Source: Haloplasma contractile (GTDB lineage Bacteria; Bacillota_I; Bacilli_A; Haloplasmatales; Haloplasmataceae). Taken from it: a DNA stretch of 58,147 nt. The notes below the pieces were generated by a model. It saw only the letters and a list, made by a program, of their open reading frames with translations, was not told the origin of the DNA and ran no database searches. Both the position numbers and the translations under genes were made by a program. Positions 26,137-33,872 of the stretch are shown here, piece after piece. The stretch spans positions 1 to 58,147 of the forward strand of contig JAENYC010000022.1 of assembly GCA_016841945.1 (NCBI GenBank). The letters are read 5' to 3'. How positions within the stretch are numbered: the first letter of the stretch is position 1; each line of letters begins with the position of its first letter.

Positions 26137-27348
26137 TCACCTCTTTAAATTGACATAAGTCATTGGAATTAAGGCATACATCGCAGCACATTTGACTAAC
26201 TCATCCTTCCAAGTCACTTCATTTGGTGCATGCGCTTGATCCTCATGACCAGGACCAAAACCAATACACGGAATATGATAACGTCCCATAATAGAAACCG
26301 CATTGGTTGAGAAGGTCCATTTATCAACTTTTGGTTTTTGATTAAACAATCCTTCATAACAATTAACAAGGGTTTGACATGCAGGATGCTCCTCAGGTAA
26401 TACCCATGTAGGGAAGAAACATTTTGTTGGATATACAAGTCCTGTATAAGACAGTCGTTCATAGGTGTACATTTCAACCTCTGCCTTGGCATTTTTTACA
26501 GCTGGTAAGTTTTTAATTTCTTCTATCGCAGTTTCATAAGTCTCACCGTTTGTCAATCTTCTATCAACTGAAATCATACATTTATCAGCAACTGCACATC
26601 GTGATGGTGATGAAAAGAAAATTTCTGAAACAGTTAAGGTTCCTTTACCTAAGAAAGGGTCTACATGTAAGTTTTCATTTAATGCCTTTAGTTCATTGAG
26701 AATCGGTCCCATTTTATATATCGCATTATCACCTCTTTCAGGAGCAGAACCATGACAACTCACGCCATGGGTTGTCACTTTAATTTCCATTCTACCACGA
26801 TGTCCACGATATATATTTAAAGCGGTGGGTTCAGTTATCACCACAAACTCTGGCTTTATTTTATCTTCATTAATAATATATTGCCAACACAGACCATCGC
26901 AATCTTCTTCCTGAACAGTACCTGTTACAATTAAGGTATAGTCATCAAGAAGATCTAAATCTTTTATTATTTTTCCTGCATAAACCATTGAAGCCATTCC
27001 ACCTTCTTGATCAGAACCACCTCTTCCATAAATAATGTCATCATCTTCATATCCTTCGTAAGGATCTTTATCCCATAAGTTTCTATCACCAATCCCGACA
27101 GTATCGATATGAGCATCCATGGCAATCACGTGTTTTCCATTTCCAATTGTCCCTAGAATATTTCCCATTGGATCAATTTCTACTTTATCAAATCCTACCC
27201 TTTCCATTTCTTCTTTAATTCTAAGTACCACTTCTTTTTCTTGACAACTTTCACTAGGAATCCTAATCATATCACGTAAAAACTCAGACATTTCTTTTTT
27301 ATAGCGTTTTGCTAGTGACAAGATTGCTTCTTTGTTAATGTTTTTCAT
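26137..27348 (-). CDS. ygeY: YgeY-family selenium metabolism-linked M20 hydrolase
   Basis: A 403-residue metallo-amidohydrolase of peptidase family M20. Zinc ligands and neighbours are visible as [29 protein letters not shown] and the late [14 protein letters not shown]. The [10 protein letters not shown] segment opens the dimerisation domain. YgeY co-occurs with selenium-dependent molybdenum hydroxylases and is expected to hydrolyse an amide in a late purine-degradation intermediate. It is the first gene of the roughly 14-kb operon running to 12953. RBS GGAGGG precedes ATG 27348. The promoter upstream contains the shared operator motif between its -35 and -10 regions. Confidence 0.92.
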   Translation of the reverse strand: MKNINKEAILSLAKRYKKEMSEFLRDMIRIPSESCQEKEVVLRIKEEMERVGFDKVEIDPMGNILGTIGNGKHVIAMDAHIDTVGIGDRNLWDKDPYEGYEDDDIIYGRGGSDQEGGMASMVYAGKIIKDLDLLDDYTLIVTGTVQEEDCDGLCWQYIINEDKIKPEFVVITEPTALNIYRGHRGRMEIKVTTHGVSCHGSAPERGDNAIYKMGPILNELKALNENLHVDPFLGKGTLTVSEIFFSSPSRCAVADKCMISVDRRLTNGETYETAIEEIKNLPAVKNAKAEVEMYTYERLSYTGLVYPTKCFFPTWVLPEEHPACQTLVNCYEGLFNQKPKVDKWTFSTNAVSIMGRYHIPCIGFGPGHEDQAHAPNEVTWKDELVKCAAMYALIPMTYVNLKR

Positions 27349-27366
27349 TCATTTATCCCTCCATTA

Positions 27367-27388
27367 ATTATATTGATTAGTTAATCAA
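27367..27388 (-). promoter_or_regulatory. Operator A and -10 box of the ygeY operon
   Basis: TATAAT on the minus strand (27372-27367) directly follows the 16-bp perfect palindrome TTGATTA-GT-TAATCAA (27373-27388). The palindrome would lie between -35 and -10. On the minus strand it reads GATTAACTAATCAAT, matching 15 bases of the motif at the other two purine promoters. Confidence 0.75.
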
Positions 27389-27402
27389 ATTAATTCATTT
27401 TT

Positions 27403-27430
27403 TTATCAAAATGAAACTTCATTTTGATAA
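27403..27430. repeat. Perfect 13-bp inverted repeat upstream of ygeY
   Basis: The arms TTATCAAAATGAA (27403-27415) and TTCATTTTGATAA (27418-27430) are separated by two bases. It begins right after the stop of the MoeA-like gene. On the minus strand it is followed by A residues, not T, so it is not a standard terminator for that strand. It may end transcription poorly, stabilise the mRNA 3' end or act as a second regulator site. Confidence 0.75.
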
Positions 27431-27431
27431 C

Positions 27432-28448
27432 TTAAGCTTTTCCAAATCCACATTTAGGATAAGTACATGTATCACAATTTAAACAATATCCTCCATGACC
27501 ATATGAAGCGATATCATAAAATGTCATTTTATCATTTGCGAGGAGTCTTGGTAAAATGAGATCAAAAACAGAACGTTTTGTAAAAATAAATCCAGCAGGT
27601 ATCCCTACAATAGGAACTTGATTGGTATAACCTAAACCAAGCATCGCCCCTGGTAATACAGGACTACCATAAGTAATTAATTCAGCGGATTGATTTTTTA
27701 TCGCAACCTTCGTGACATCATCAGCATCAACTGACATCCCACCTGTACATAAAATTATTTCCGCGCCTTTTACTAACTCCTCCTTAATCGCTTTTTCAAT
27801 TTGAACTAAGTCATCTGGTAAAATAATATGTTTTACAATATCACAATCGTATTCATCTAACTTTTGTTTTAAAATATCGTAACTCACATCTTTAATTCTA
27901 CCACTAAACACTTCATTCCCTGTTGTAATAATCACCACTTTTTTCTTATTAAATGGAATGACATTTATCACTTTATTTTGAATTAGCTCTTTTATTTTAA
28001 TCATTTTGTCTTCTTCTATCATTAAAGGAATAATTCTTGTTGCTCCTACTTTATCCCCCTTTTTAACGACTGTATGGTTATGAACTGTAGATAAAATCAT
28101 TTCCCCATAAGAGTTTAATTGAAACAAAGCATCAACATCAATCTTTAATAATCCCTCAATTTTAGAGTAGATTGTGATTTTTCCTTCTTTTGGTTCGCTG
28201 TAAAATAAACCTTCACCACAAGCGATATCTTTAAGGAAATAGGCTGCTTCATTCTCATGAAGATATCCTTCTTCATCTTCTAATACATAAACATGCTCTT
28301 TTCCAAGTGATAAAAACTCAGGTATATCTTCCTCTTTAATGACATGTCCTTTTCTAAAAGCAACCCCCTTGAACTCTCCAGGTACAATTTTTGTAATATC
28401 ATGACACAATACCTTCCCAATCGCATCTCTTACATTTATCACTTTCAT
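27432..28448 (-). CDS. MoeA-like molybdopterin-binding protein with C-terminal Cys cluster
   Basis: A 338-residue protein whose central part (about 165-315) is a MoCF-biosynthesis (MoeA/MogA-type) domain. It shows VVIITTGNEVFSGR, ILCTGGMSVDADDVT and PVLPGAMLGLGY. The N-terminal 160 residues resemble a degenerate MoeA scaffold. The extreme C-terminus has CLNCDTCTYPKCGFGK, a four-cysteine metal or cluster site seen in this subfamily. It is the last gene of the ygeW operon and follows a MogA homologue. It is expected to handle molybdopterin or insert molybdate for the selenium-linked hydroxylases. RBS AGGGAG before the ATG. Confidence 0.85.
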   Translation of the reverse strand: MKVINVRDAIGKVLCHDITKIVPGEFKGVAFRKGHVIKEEDIPEFLSLGKEHVYVLEDEEGYLHENEAAYFLKDIACGEGLFYSEPKEGKITIYSKIEGLLKIDVDALFQLNSYGEMILSTVHNHTVVKKGDKVGATRIIPLMIEEDKMIKIKELIQNKVINVIPFNKKKVVIITTGNEVFSGRIKDVSYDILKQKLDEYDCDIVKHIILPDDLVQIEKAIKEELVKGAEIILCTGGMSVDADDVTKVAIKNQSAELITYGSPVLPGAMLGLGYTNQVPIVGIPAGFIFTKRSVFDLILPRLLANDKMTFYDIASYGHGGYCLNCDTCTYPKCGFGKA

Positions 28449-28459
28449 TTTTACTCCCT

Positions 28460-28951
28460 CTACTTTCTAGCACAATCTGATGTTTTATCAAGTAATACCT
28501 CTAAGCCATGAGAAATGGAATCTAATATAAAATCCAATGACTCTTTCACTGCTTTAGGACTCCCAGGCAGATTAATAATTAAGGTCTTCCCGCGAATTCC
28601 AGAAATCGCTCTTGAAAGCATGGCTCTTTTTGTGATTTGAAGACTATAATACCTAATTGCTTCAGTTATTCCATAAGCTTGTTTCTCTATCACATTCTGT
28701 GTTGCCTCTGGTGTATTATCCCGAGGGCTAAATCCTGTACCACCCGTTGTAAAAATTAAATTAACATTGAGTTCATCTGCCATATGAATCATTTCTTTTT
28801 CCAATAATCGACGACAATCAGGCAACACAACATAGCGTTTCACATGATAATTTTGTGATTCTACATATTCTTTAATTAAAACACCACTTTTATCCTCACG
28901 TTCACCCTTATAACCTTTGTCACTAGCAGTAATAATACCAACTGTAAACAT
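28460..28951 (-). CDS. mogA: MogA/MoaB-type molybdopterin adenylyltransferase
   Basis: A 163-residue protein of the MogA/MoaB family, which adenylates molybdopterin before molybdate insertion. Motifs are VGIITASDKGYKGEREDKSG at the N-terminus, FTTGGTGFSPRDNTPEAT as the binding loop and INLPGSPKAVKE. Length is normal. It starts one base after the XdhC stop (TAA then T-ATG), so it is tightly coupled to the maturation genes. It provides the core cofactor step. Its presence beside MocA suggests the island prepares both adenylated and cytidylated cofactor forms. Confidence 0.9.
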   Translation of the reverse strand: MFTVGIITASDKGYKGEREDKSGVLIKEYVESQNYHVKRYVVLPDCRRLLEKEMIHMADELNVNLIFTTGGTGFSPRDNTPEATQNVIEKQAYGITEAIRYYSLQITKRAMLSRAISGIRGKTLIINLPGSPKAVKESLDFILDSISHGLEVLLDKTSDCARK

Positions 28952-28952
28952 A

Positions 28953-29753
28953 TTAGTCCCACACTTTCTTGATTGTTTTTCTATGATTTAATGACCCTCT
29001 ATTTTTTATTAATAGTATTTCGCTTAAAATACCAAGGGCAATCTCTTCAGGTAAATTATTAGTTATGTCTAGACCAATTGGCGCATAAACGTCTTTTAAT
29101 TGATCAATAGATATCCCTTCATTTATCAAATCATTCATGATGAATCTAATCTTTTTAACACTACCAATCATACCAATATAAGCATATTTTTTATTTATTA
29201 CAGCTTTTAATGCTTCTTTATCACTTTTATGATCTCTTGTCACGATGACGATAAAATCTTCTTCAGTCGTTGTATAATTGCTTAAAGCTTCATTTATATT
29301 TAATGCGATGACTTCGTAGGCATCAGGAAACTTCATATGATTAGCATAATCTTCCCTATCATCAATGATGACAATATCAAAATTCAATACATTTGCGAGT
29401 TGATACAATTTTTCTGCGACATGACCAGCACCAGCAATGATTAATTTGGGTTTAGGATTAAACAGTTTTATATATCCGCTAACTTCACCACCACATTCCA
29501 TAGATAATTCTTTTAACTTGTAATGAAATCCTTGATCTTTATTATTTCTAAGGCATTCTAATGCTTTCTTAATGATGGTATACTCGACATTCCCACCTCC
29601 AACTGTCCCAAAAGTGCTTCCATCTTCCCATACAGCCATGATAGAACCCCTTTTTCTTGGACTAGAACCTATCTCATCGGTGATGACAACCATCGCTACT
29701 TTTTTACCCTGATTTAAACTTTGATATATTTTAAATATTATTTTATCATCCAT
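28953..29753 (-). CDS. xdhC: XdhC/CoxI-family molybdenum-cofactor chaperone
   Basis: Family members bind molybdenum cofactor and sulfurate it before insertion into xanthine dehydrogenases. The N-terminal XdhC/CoxI domain shows ITDEIGSSPRKRGS, FGTVGGGNVE and the conserved MECGGEVSGYI. A Rossmann-like C-terminal domain follows, with IIAGAGHVAEKL and the closing RDHKSDKEAL and IGMIGSVKK segments. The frame begins at GTG 29765, but ATG 29753 is more likely. It overlaps the yqeB 3' end. It is shared by the three hydroxylases encoded around it. Confidence 0.9.
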   Translation of the reverse strand: MDDKIIFKIYQSLNQGKKVAMVVITDEIGSSPRKRGSIMAVWEDGSTFGTVGGGNVEYTIIKKALECLRNNKDQGFHYKLKELSMECGGEVSGYIKLFNPKPKLIIAGAGHVAEKLYQLANVLNFDIVIIDDREDYANHMKFPDAYEVIALNINEALSNYTTTEEDFIVIVTRDHKSDKEALKAVINKKYAYIGMIGSVKKIRFIMNDLINEGISIDQLKDVYAPIGLDITNNLPEEIALGILSEILLIKNRGSLNHRKTIKKVWD

Positions 29754-30558
29754 TTTGATTCCCACTTTGTTTTAACTTATTTTCCATATATAAAATCGCT
29801 TCTAAAACTGCACCTCCAATATTTCTTGCTTTATCAGAAATGGTGTAACAGTTTTCTTTTTCTTCTATGCGAGGGTCTATATCAGCAATCTTCATTTTAT
29901 GTTTAACATAGGTATTATCTCGAATAACCCCTCTTAAAACACCTGAAATTGTCGCTTTCACTAAAACATCATTAACAGTTGCAACGACATCGCCCTCATA
30001 CACTTTATCTCCAATCCCTTTTACAAGGTGTATGATTCCATCTTGGGGACTATGAATCACACGTTTTTTACCATGACCACTAATAAGACCTGGAACACCT
30101 GTGTTTTCTATCGCTGAACCAATAAAAATCAACCGTCCTAGATTGTGTCCTCTCATCGTTTCAATCACAATATGAACATCGTATCCTGCCTTAAAACCAG
30201 GTCCTAAACCAATTGTAATCGGTGCCATGTGCTTGTAAGTGCCCAAGTTTTTCTTAGCCAATATGGCATCAACAATCACTTTAGGTTTTAGTGAAGATAT
30301 AACTTTTCCTTCTTCATCAACCATGATGGGAACAAAACCACTATGCCATATCTTATCTAATTCATCATGATGTCTAACTAAGACTGCCGTGATATCCTCA
30401 ACCACTTTTTTTTCATCATATACCGCTTCACAAAGTGCAACCTCTCTTCTTATTGCACTTGGTTTCTCTGTTTCTAAAACCAAGACTTTATATCCAGACC
30501 GATGTAGTTTTTGAATCACACCGGTTGCGATATCGCCACCACCTCTAACAATAATCAT
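29746..30558 (-). CDS. yqeB: YqeB, selenium-dependent molybdenum hydroxylase maturation protein
   Basis: This protein matches the EF2563/YqeB family, found only with selenium-dependent molybdenum hydroxylases. It starts IIVRGGGDIATGVIQKL, a Rossmann-like glycine motif, and continues with EKPSAIRREVAL, TIGLGPGF and HSPQDGIIHL. The C-terminal half resembles a short lipoyl/biotinyl-type beta barrel. ATG 30558 is preferred to GTG 30567 because the latter lies in the GGGTG ribosome site. It overlaps both neighbours. The family's presence is the strongest genetic sign that the hydroxylases here carry selenium. Confidence 0.92.
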   Translation of the reverse strand: MIIVRGGGDIATGVIQKLHRSGYKVLVLETEKPSAIRREVALCEAVYDEKKVVEDITAVLVRHHDELDKIWHSGFVPIMVDEEGKVISSLKPKVIVDAILAKKNLGTYKHMAPITIGLGPGFKAGYDVHIVIETMRGHNLGRLIFIGSAIENTGVPGLISGHGKKRVIHSPQDGIIHLVKGIGDKVYEGDVVATVNDVLVKATISGVLRGVIRDNTYVKHKMKIADIDPRIEEKENCYTISDKARNIGGAVLEAILYMENKLKQSGNQNG

Positions 30559-31135
30559 TTTTATCACCCATTATTAATCGATTATAATCTTCTATGGTAT
30601 CAATATCCCAAAGAAATAATTCTTGGTCTATCTCAATCCATTTAACACGTTTTTGATTACTTTTAATTATCCTTCTACCTCCAACATCTCCCTGTAATGT
30701 TAGAAGTTCTTTTTTATATTTTTCAGGAAATATAACAGGATTCCCTCTTTTTCCTTTATAAGTTGGACCGATGATAAACTCAGGATAAGTATAAAAACAA
30801 TCCACTAAATATTTAATCGTATTAACATCCATCAACGGTTGATCACCTGTAAAAAAGGCATACCCTAATGGTTCTTTTGAATATTTTATTCCTAATTTAA
30901 TGGATTCACTTTGTCCTTTTTCAGGATGATGATTGAATATCACTTTAAATCCCTTATCTTGACCCAACTTTATCATTTCTTCATTATTTGTGACTAATAT
31001 ATATTCATGAAATGAACAAGTTTTAACTTTATCCAATGTATGTTCAATAATATATTTATTTTTATATGGCATTAATAATTTATTTTGACCCATCCGAGTA
31101 CTAAATCCAGAAGCCATGATGATGGCGTTAATCAT
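30545..31135 (-). CDS. mocA: MocA-type molybdenum cofactor cytidylyltransferase
   Basis: A 196-residue nucleotidyltransferase that converts molybdopterin to the cytidine dinucleotide form used by xanthine-dehydrogenase-type enzymes. It starts INAIIMASGFSTRMGQNKLL, the family signature loop, and has FFTGDQPLMD (metal-binding Asp) and GKRGNPVIF. It belongs to the YgfJ/MocA group linked to selenium hydroxylases. RBS GGAG lies upstream of ATG 31135; the in-frame GTG 31144 overlaps that site. It overlaps the yqeC stop. Confidence 0.93.
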   Translation of the reverse strand: MINAIIMASGFSTRMGQNKLLMPYKNKYIIEHTLDKVKTCSFHEYILVTNNEEMIKLGQDKGFKVIFNHHPEKGQSESIKLGIKYSKEPLGYAFFTGDQPLMDVNTIKYLVDCFYTYPEFIIGPTYKGKRGNPVIFPEKYKKELLTLQGDVGGRRIIKSNQKRVKWIEIDQELFLWDIDTIEDYNRLIMGDKNDYC

Positions 31136-31877
31136 TATCCTCACTCCATCTATGATACTCTTTATTTTTCAAACTAGTTATAATTGTTTTATCAATGAGG
31201 TTATGAAATTTCTTTTCCTGCTTTAATAAACCCATCAATATTCTTGCCATTTCCATTTGTTTTTCATCATCTACTTGATTAATCACAAGGACTTTCTTTC
31301 CTACTGAATCTTTAAACAATCCCTTATCATGCAAAATGACAGACACTAAATCAGAGGACTTTATAGCTTCATTTTCTTTCTTCGTTGTTATTTTCAAAAA
31401 CTGATTTAATCGATGTACATTTTGTGCGTTTATCATTAATCCTATCGCTTGTATATTGCACACACCAATTGTCATAGAGGAGGTTTTTAACACAACGGGT
31501 TCATAAGTTTCGAATCCTTTAATCGGTTTTTCTTTTGCACCATCCGCCTCAATTAATATAAAATCAAAATTTACTAAATATTGATCTATATTAACATCAA
31601 TACCAAGTAATTTTTGTTCCTCATTTAAATGACTTCCATACACATAAATGCCATTTGACTTTATATCCTTTATTTCATCAAATTCTTTAATGCCTATCGC
31701 AAGATAATCGTATTGCTTTTCTTTAGGTAAGTAAATCTTTGTTGATGTAGTTACTAACACTTTATAATCTTTTTTTAGTTCATCTGCTAGTTCAAATAAT
31801 AAGGTTGTTTTCCCACCTGCACCAACAATTGAGACAATATTTCCTTTTTTTAACTCTAAATGATGAATGAGTTTCAT
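31128..31877 (-). CDS. yqeC: YqeC, selenium-dependent hydroxylase accessory P-loop protein
   Basis: A 249-residue P-loop protein. The Walker A motif is VGAGGKTTLL (about 18-27), followed by VTTSTKIY and a Walker-B-like FILIEADGAKEKP. This is the YqeC family found with selenium-dependent molybdenum hydroxylases. Its NTPase role is thought to support selenium or cofactor insertion but is not well defined. It starts one base after the TetR gene stop and overlaps the mocA start, so regulator and maturation genes are one transcript. Confidence 0.9.
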   Translation of the reverse strand: MKLIHHLELKKGNIVSIVGAGGKTTLLFELADELKKDYKVLVTTSTKIYLPKEKQYDYLAIGIKEFDEIKDIKSNGIYVYGSHLNEEQKLLGIDVNIDQYLVNFDFILIEADGAKEKPIKGFETYEPVVLKTSSMTIGVCNIQAIGLMINAQNVHRLNQFLKITTKKENEAIKSSDLVSVILHDKGLFKDSVGKKVLVINQVDDEKQMEMARILMGLLKQEKKFHNLIDKTIITSLKNKEYHRWSEDND

Positions 31878-31878
31878 A

Positions 31879-32460
31879 TTAATCCTTCAAAAGACTTAGC
31901 ATTACTTTTTCTGCAACTTCAAAATATGTTTTTAAATCAAATTGATTTTCATCAATTAAATACTGCATTGAAGCACCCATCATCAAAGATACCATGATAT
32001 AGGGTAACATCTCTTGTATATTTCTATCTTCATTTTGATAGTTTTTACTCCCCTTTAATACTTGTTGAATATTATGACGCCATTCATTAAAACTACTTTG
32101 AAACTTCTCTTTGATTTCTTTATTAACAGTACCTTGTACCCAAAAATCAAATTGCGCATAATCCACTTTTCTATGATTTAATATATCATCTTTTTTTTCT
32201 TTAAATAATCCATGTATATTTTCATCCACAGATTTATTATCTAAATCAACAGATTCTATCCTTTTTTCTGAAAATCTTTTTTGAAGTTGATCCATTAAAG
32301 ACATTAATAACTCATTCTTTGTTGGATAATAATAATGTAAGTTTGATTGACTCATCTTTGCTTCTTTTGCGATGAGATGCATTCTCGTGCCACTAATCTT
32401 TTCTCTGGCTACGACTTCTAAGGTTGCGTCCAATATTTTTCCAATCATGTCTTTTGTCAT
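31879..32460 (-). CDS. TetR-family transcriptional regulator of the purine island
   Basis: A 193-residue TetR/AcrR protein. The N-terminal helix-turn-helix is visible in SGTRMHLIAKEAKMSQSNLH followed by YYYPTKNELL (about 22-52). The rest is a helical ligand-binding domain with no recognisable ligand signature. It sits inside the ygeW operon between ssnA and yqeC, so it would regulate its own transcript. Three promoters of the island share a dyad motif at positions suited to repression. I infer this protein binds them and that a purine or a breakdown product is the inducer. RBS GAGGAA before ATG 32460. Confidence 0.9.
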   Translation of the reverse strand: MTKDMIGKILDATLEVVAREKISGTRMHLIAKEAKMSQSNLHYYYPTKNELLMSLMDQLQKRFSEKRIESVDLDNKSVDENIHGLFKEKKDDILNHRKVDYAQFDFWVQGTVNKEIKEKFQSSFNEWRHNIQQVLKGSKNYQNEDRNIQEMLPYIMVSLMMGASMQYLIDENQFDLKTYFEVAEKVMLSLLKD

Positions 32461-32483
32461 TGTATTCCTCTTTTCATTCCTAT

Positions 32484-32516
32484 TTTTTCCTTATTAACTC
32501 AATAATACAGGAAAAA
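32484..32516. repeat. Inverted repeat between ssnA and the TetR gene
   Basis: TTTTTCCT (32484-32491) and AGGAAAAA (32509-32516) flank a loop that can extend the pairing with TATT/AATA. It lies in the 72-base gap before the TetR gene and may be an mRNA hairpin or a regulator site. On the minus strand the T run precedes the stem, so it is not a usual terminator. Confidence 0.5.
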
Positions 32517-32532
32517 TAAAAGTTCGTCAATT

Positions 32533-33861
32533 CTAGAATCGCATCCAAAGTTTACTTGCTAATTCACGACTTCTAGCCATCATTCTTTCTTCATCGATAT
32601 TAACGAATTCTCTATTTTCCATAATGACTTTTCCATTGATAATCGTCGTATCAACAAAGCGTCCATTGACCCCAAATAATAAATGTGCATTGACATTATT
32701 TTTACGAATTGGGGTAGGTGCTTTATAGTCAACAATAATAATATCCGCCAGTGCATCTTCTTTTAATATTCCCACTTGATTTTCGATAAACCTTTCGGTA
32801 ATCAATCGATTATTTTTAAAAAGCATTTGTGGGGCTTCTTCCCAAGCTACAGTTGAATCTTGATTTGTATGTTTATGAATAAGATTCGCTACTTTATAGG
32901 ATTCCATCATATCTGTTGTGTAACCATCGGTACCTAGTCCAACTAATATATCTCTTTCCATCATCTTAAGAATAGCAGCAACACCAACAGCATTTCCCAT
33001 ATTTGATTCAGGATTATGCACAACGATTGTATCTTTTTCTTTAAGCATATCCATCTCTTTGTCGTTGATATGAATGCAGTGAACCGCGATGGTTTTATCA
33101 TTTAAGACTTTCTTATCATAAAACCTTTCAACCACTCCTTTACCGTACTTTAATTTTGCATCATTGACATCCTCTATTCCTTCTGCGGTATGAACATGAA
33201 ACCCAGTATTAAACGATGCTATTTTATCGACACACTTATCTAATGTTTCTTCTGATAAGGTCATTGATGCATGTAAACCAAACATAGCTTTTATCATATC
33301 ATCATTTTTATCATGACAATATTTAATAAAATCAATATTTTCTAAAATGCCTTCTTCAATGGTTCTTTTACCATCTCGGTCCGATGTTTCATAACAAAGA
33401 TTACTTCTTATTCCGATTAATTCTGCTGCTTCAGCGATTTTAAATAAACTATTCTTAATCGCATAAGGACTAGCATGATGATCAAATACCGTTGTGACAC
33501 CGTTTTTGACTTGATCTATCATTTGAACAAGCGCACTATAATAGACATCTTCTAAAGTCAATACTTTATCTAGTCTCCACCACAATCCCTTTAAGATATC
33601 AGGAAAGTTTTTCGCAGGAGGGCTATCATTCTCAATCCCTCTAGCAAAAGTACTGTAGTAGTGCATGTGTGTATTTATGAATCCTGGCATAATAAGCTTT
33701 CCTTTTGCATCGATGAACCGATACTCATGATACTTATTCTTCAGTTCATCTGTTTTTCCTATATTTATAATTTTCTTCCCCCGTACTGCTAAACATCCAT
33801 CTTCAACTAGAGGTCTACTTTCATCTCGAGTGATTAACTTCCCATTTCCAATCAGTAACAT
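32533..33861 (-). CDS. ssnA: SsnA-type aminohydrolase
   Basis: A 442-residue amidohydrolase of the SsnA family, which is genetically linked to selenium-dependent molybdenum hydroxylases. Metal motifs are GFINTHMHYYSTFARG, HVHTAEG, AVHCIHINDKE and GLGTDGYTTDM. The family resembles chlorohydrolase/guanine-deaminase-like enzymes that remove or hydrolyse ring nitrogens. The exact substrate in this pathway is unsettled. The gene sits 11 bases after ygfK, as in E. coli (ygfK-ssnA). Because a true guanine deaminase is present at 18168, a duplicate guanine deaminase role is unlikely. Confidence 0.92.
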   Translation of the reverse strand: MLLIGNGKLITRDESRPLVEDGCLAVRGKKIINIGKTDELKNKYHEYRFIDAKGKLIMPGFINTHMHYYSTFARGIENDSPPAKNFPDILKGLWWRLDKVLTLEDVYYSALVQMIDQVKNGVTTVFDHHASPYAIKNSLFKIAEAAELIGIRSNLCYETSDRDGKRTIEEGILENIDFIKYCHDKNDDMIKAMFGLHASMTLSEETLDKCVDKIASFNTGFHVHTAEGIEDVNDAKLKYGKGVVERFYDKKVLNDKTIAVHCIHINDKEMDMLKEKDTIVVHNPESNMGNAVGVAAILKMMERDILVGLGTDGYTTDMMESYKVANLIHKHTNQDSTVAWEEAPQMLFKNNRLITERFIENQVGILKEDALADIIIVDYKAPTPIRKNNVNAHLLFGVNGRFVDTTIINGKVIMENREFVNIDEERMMARSRELASKLWMRF

Positions 33862-33872
33862 TCTATCACTTC

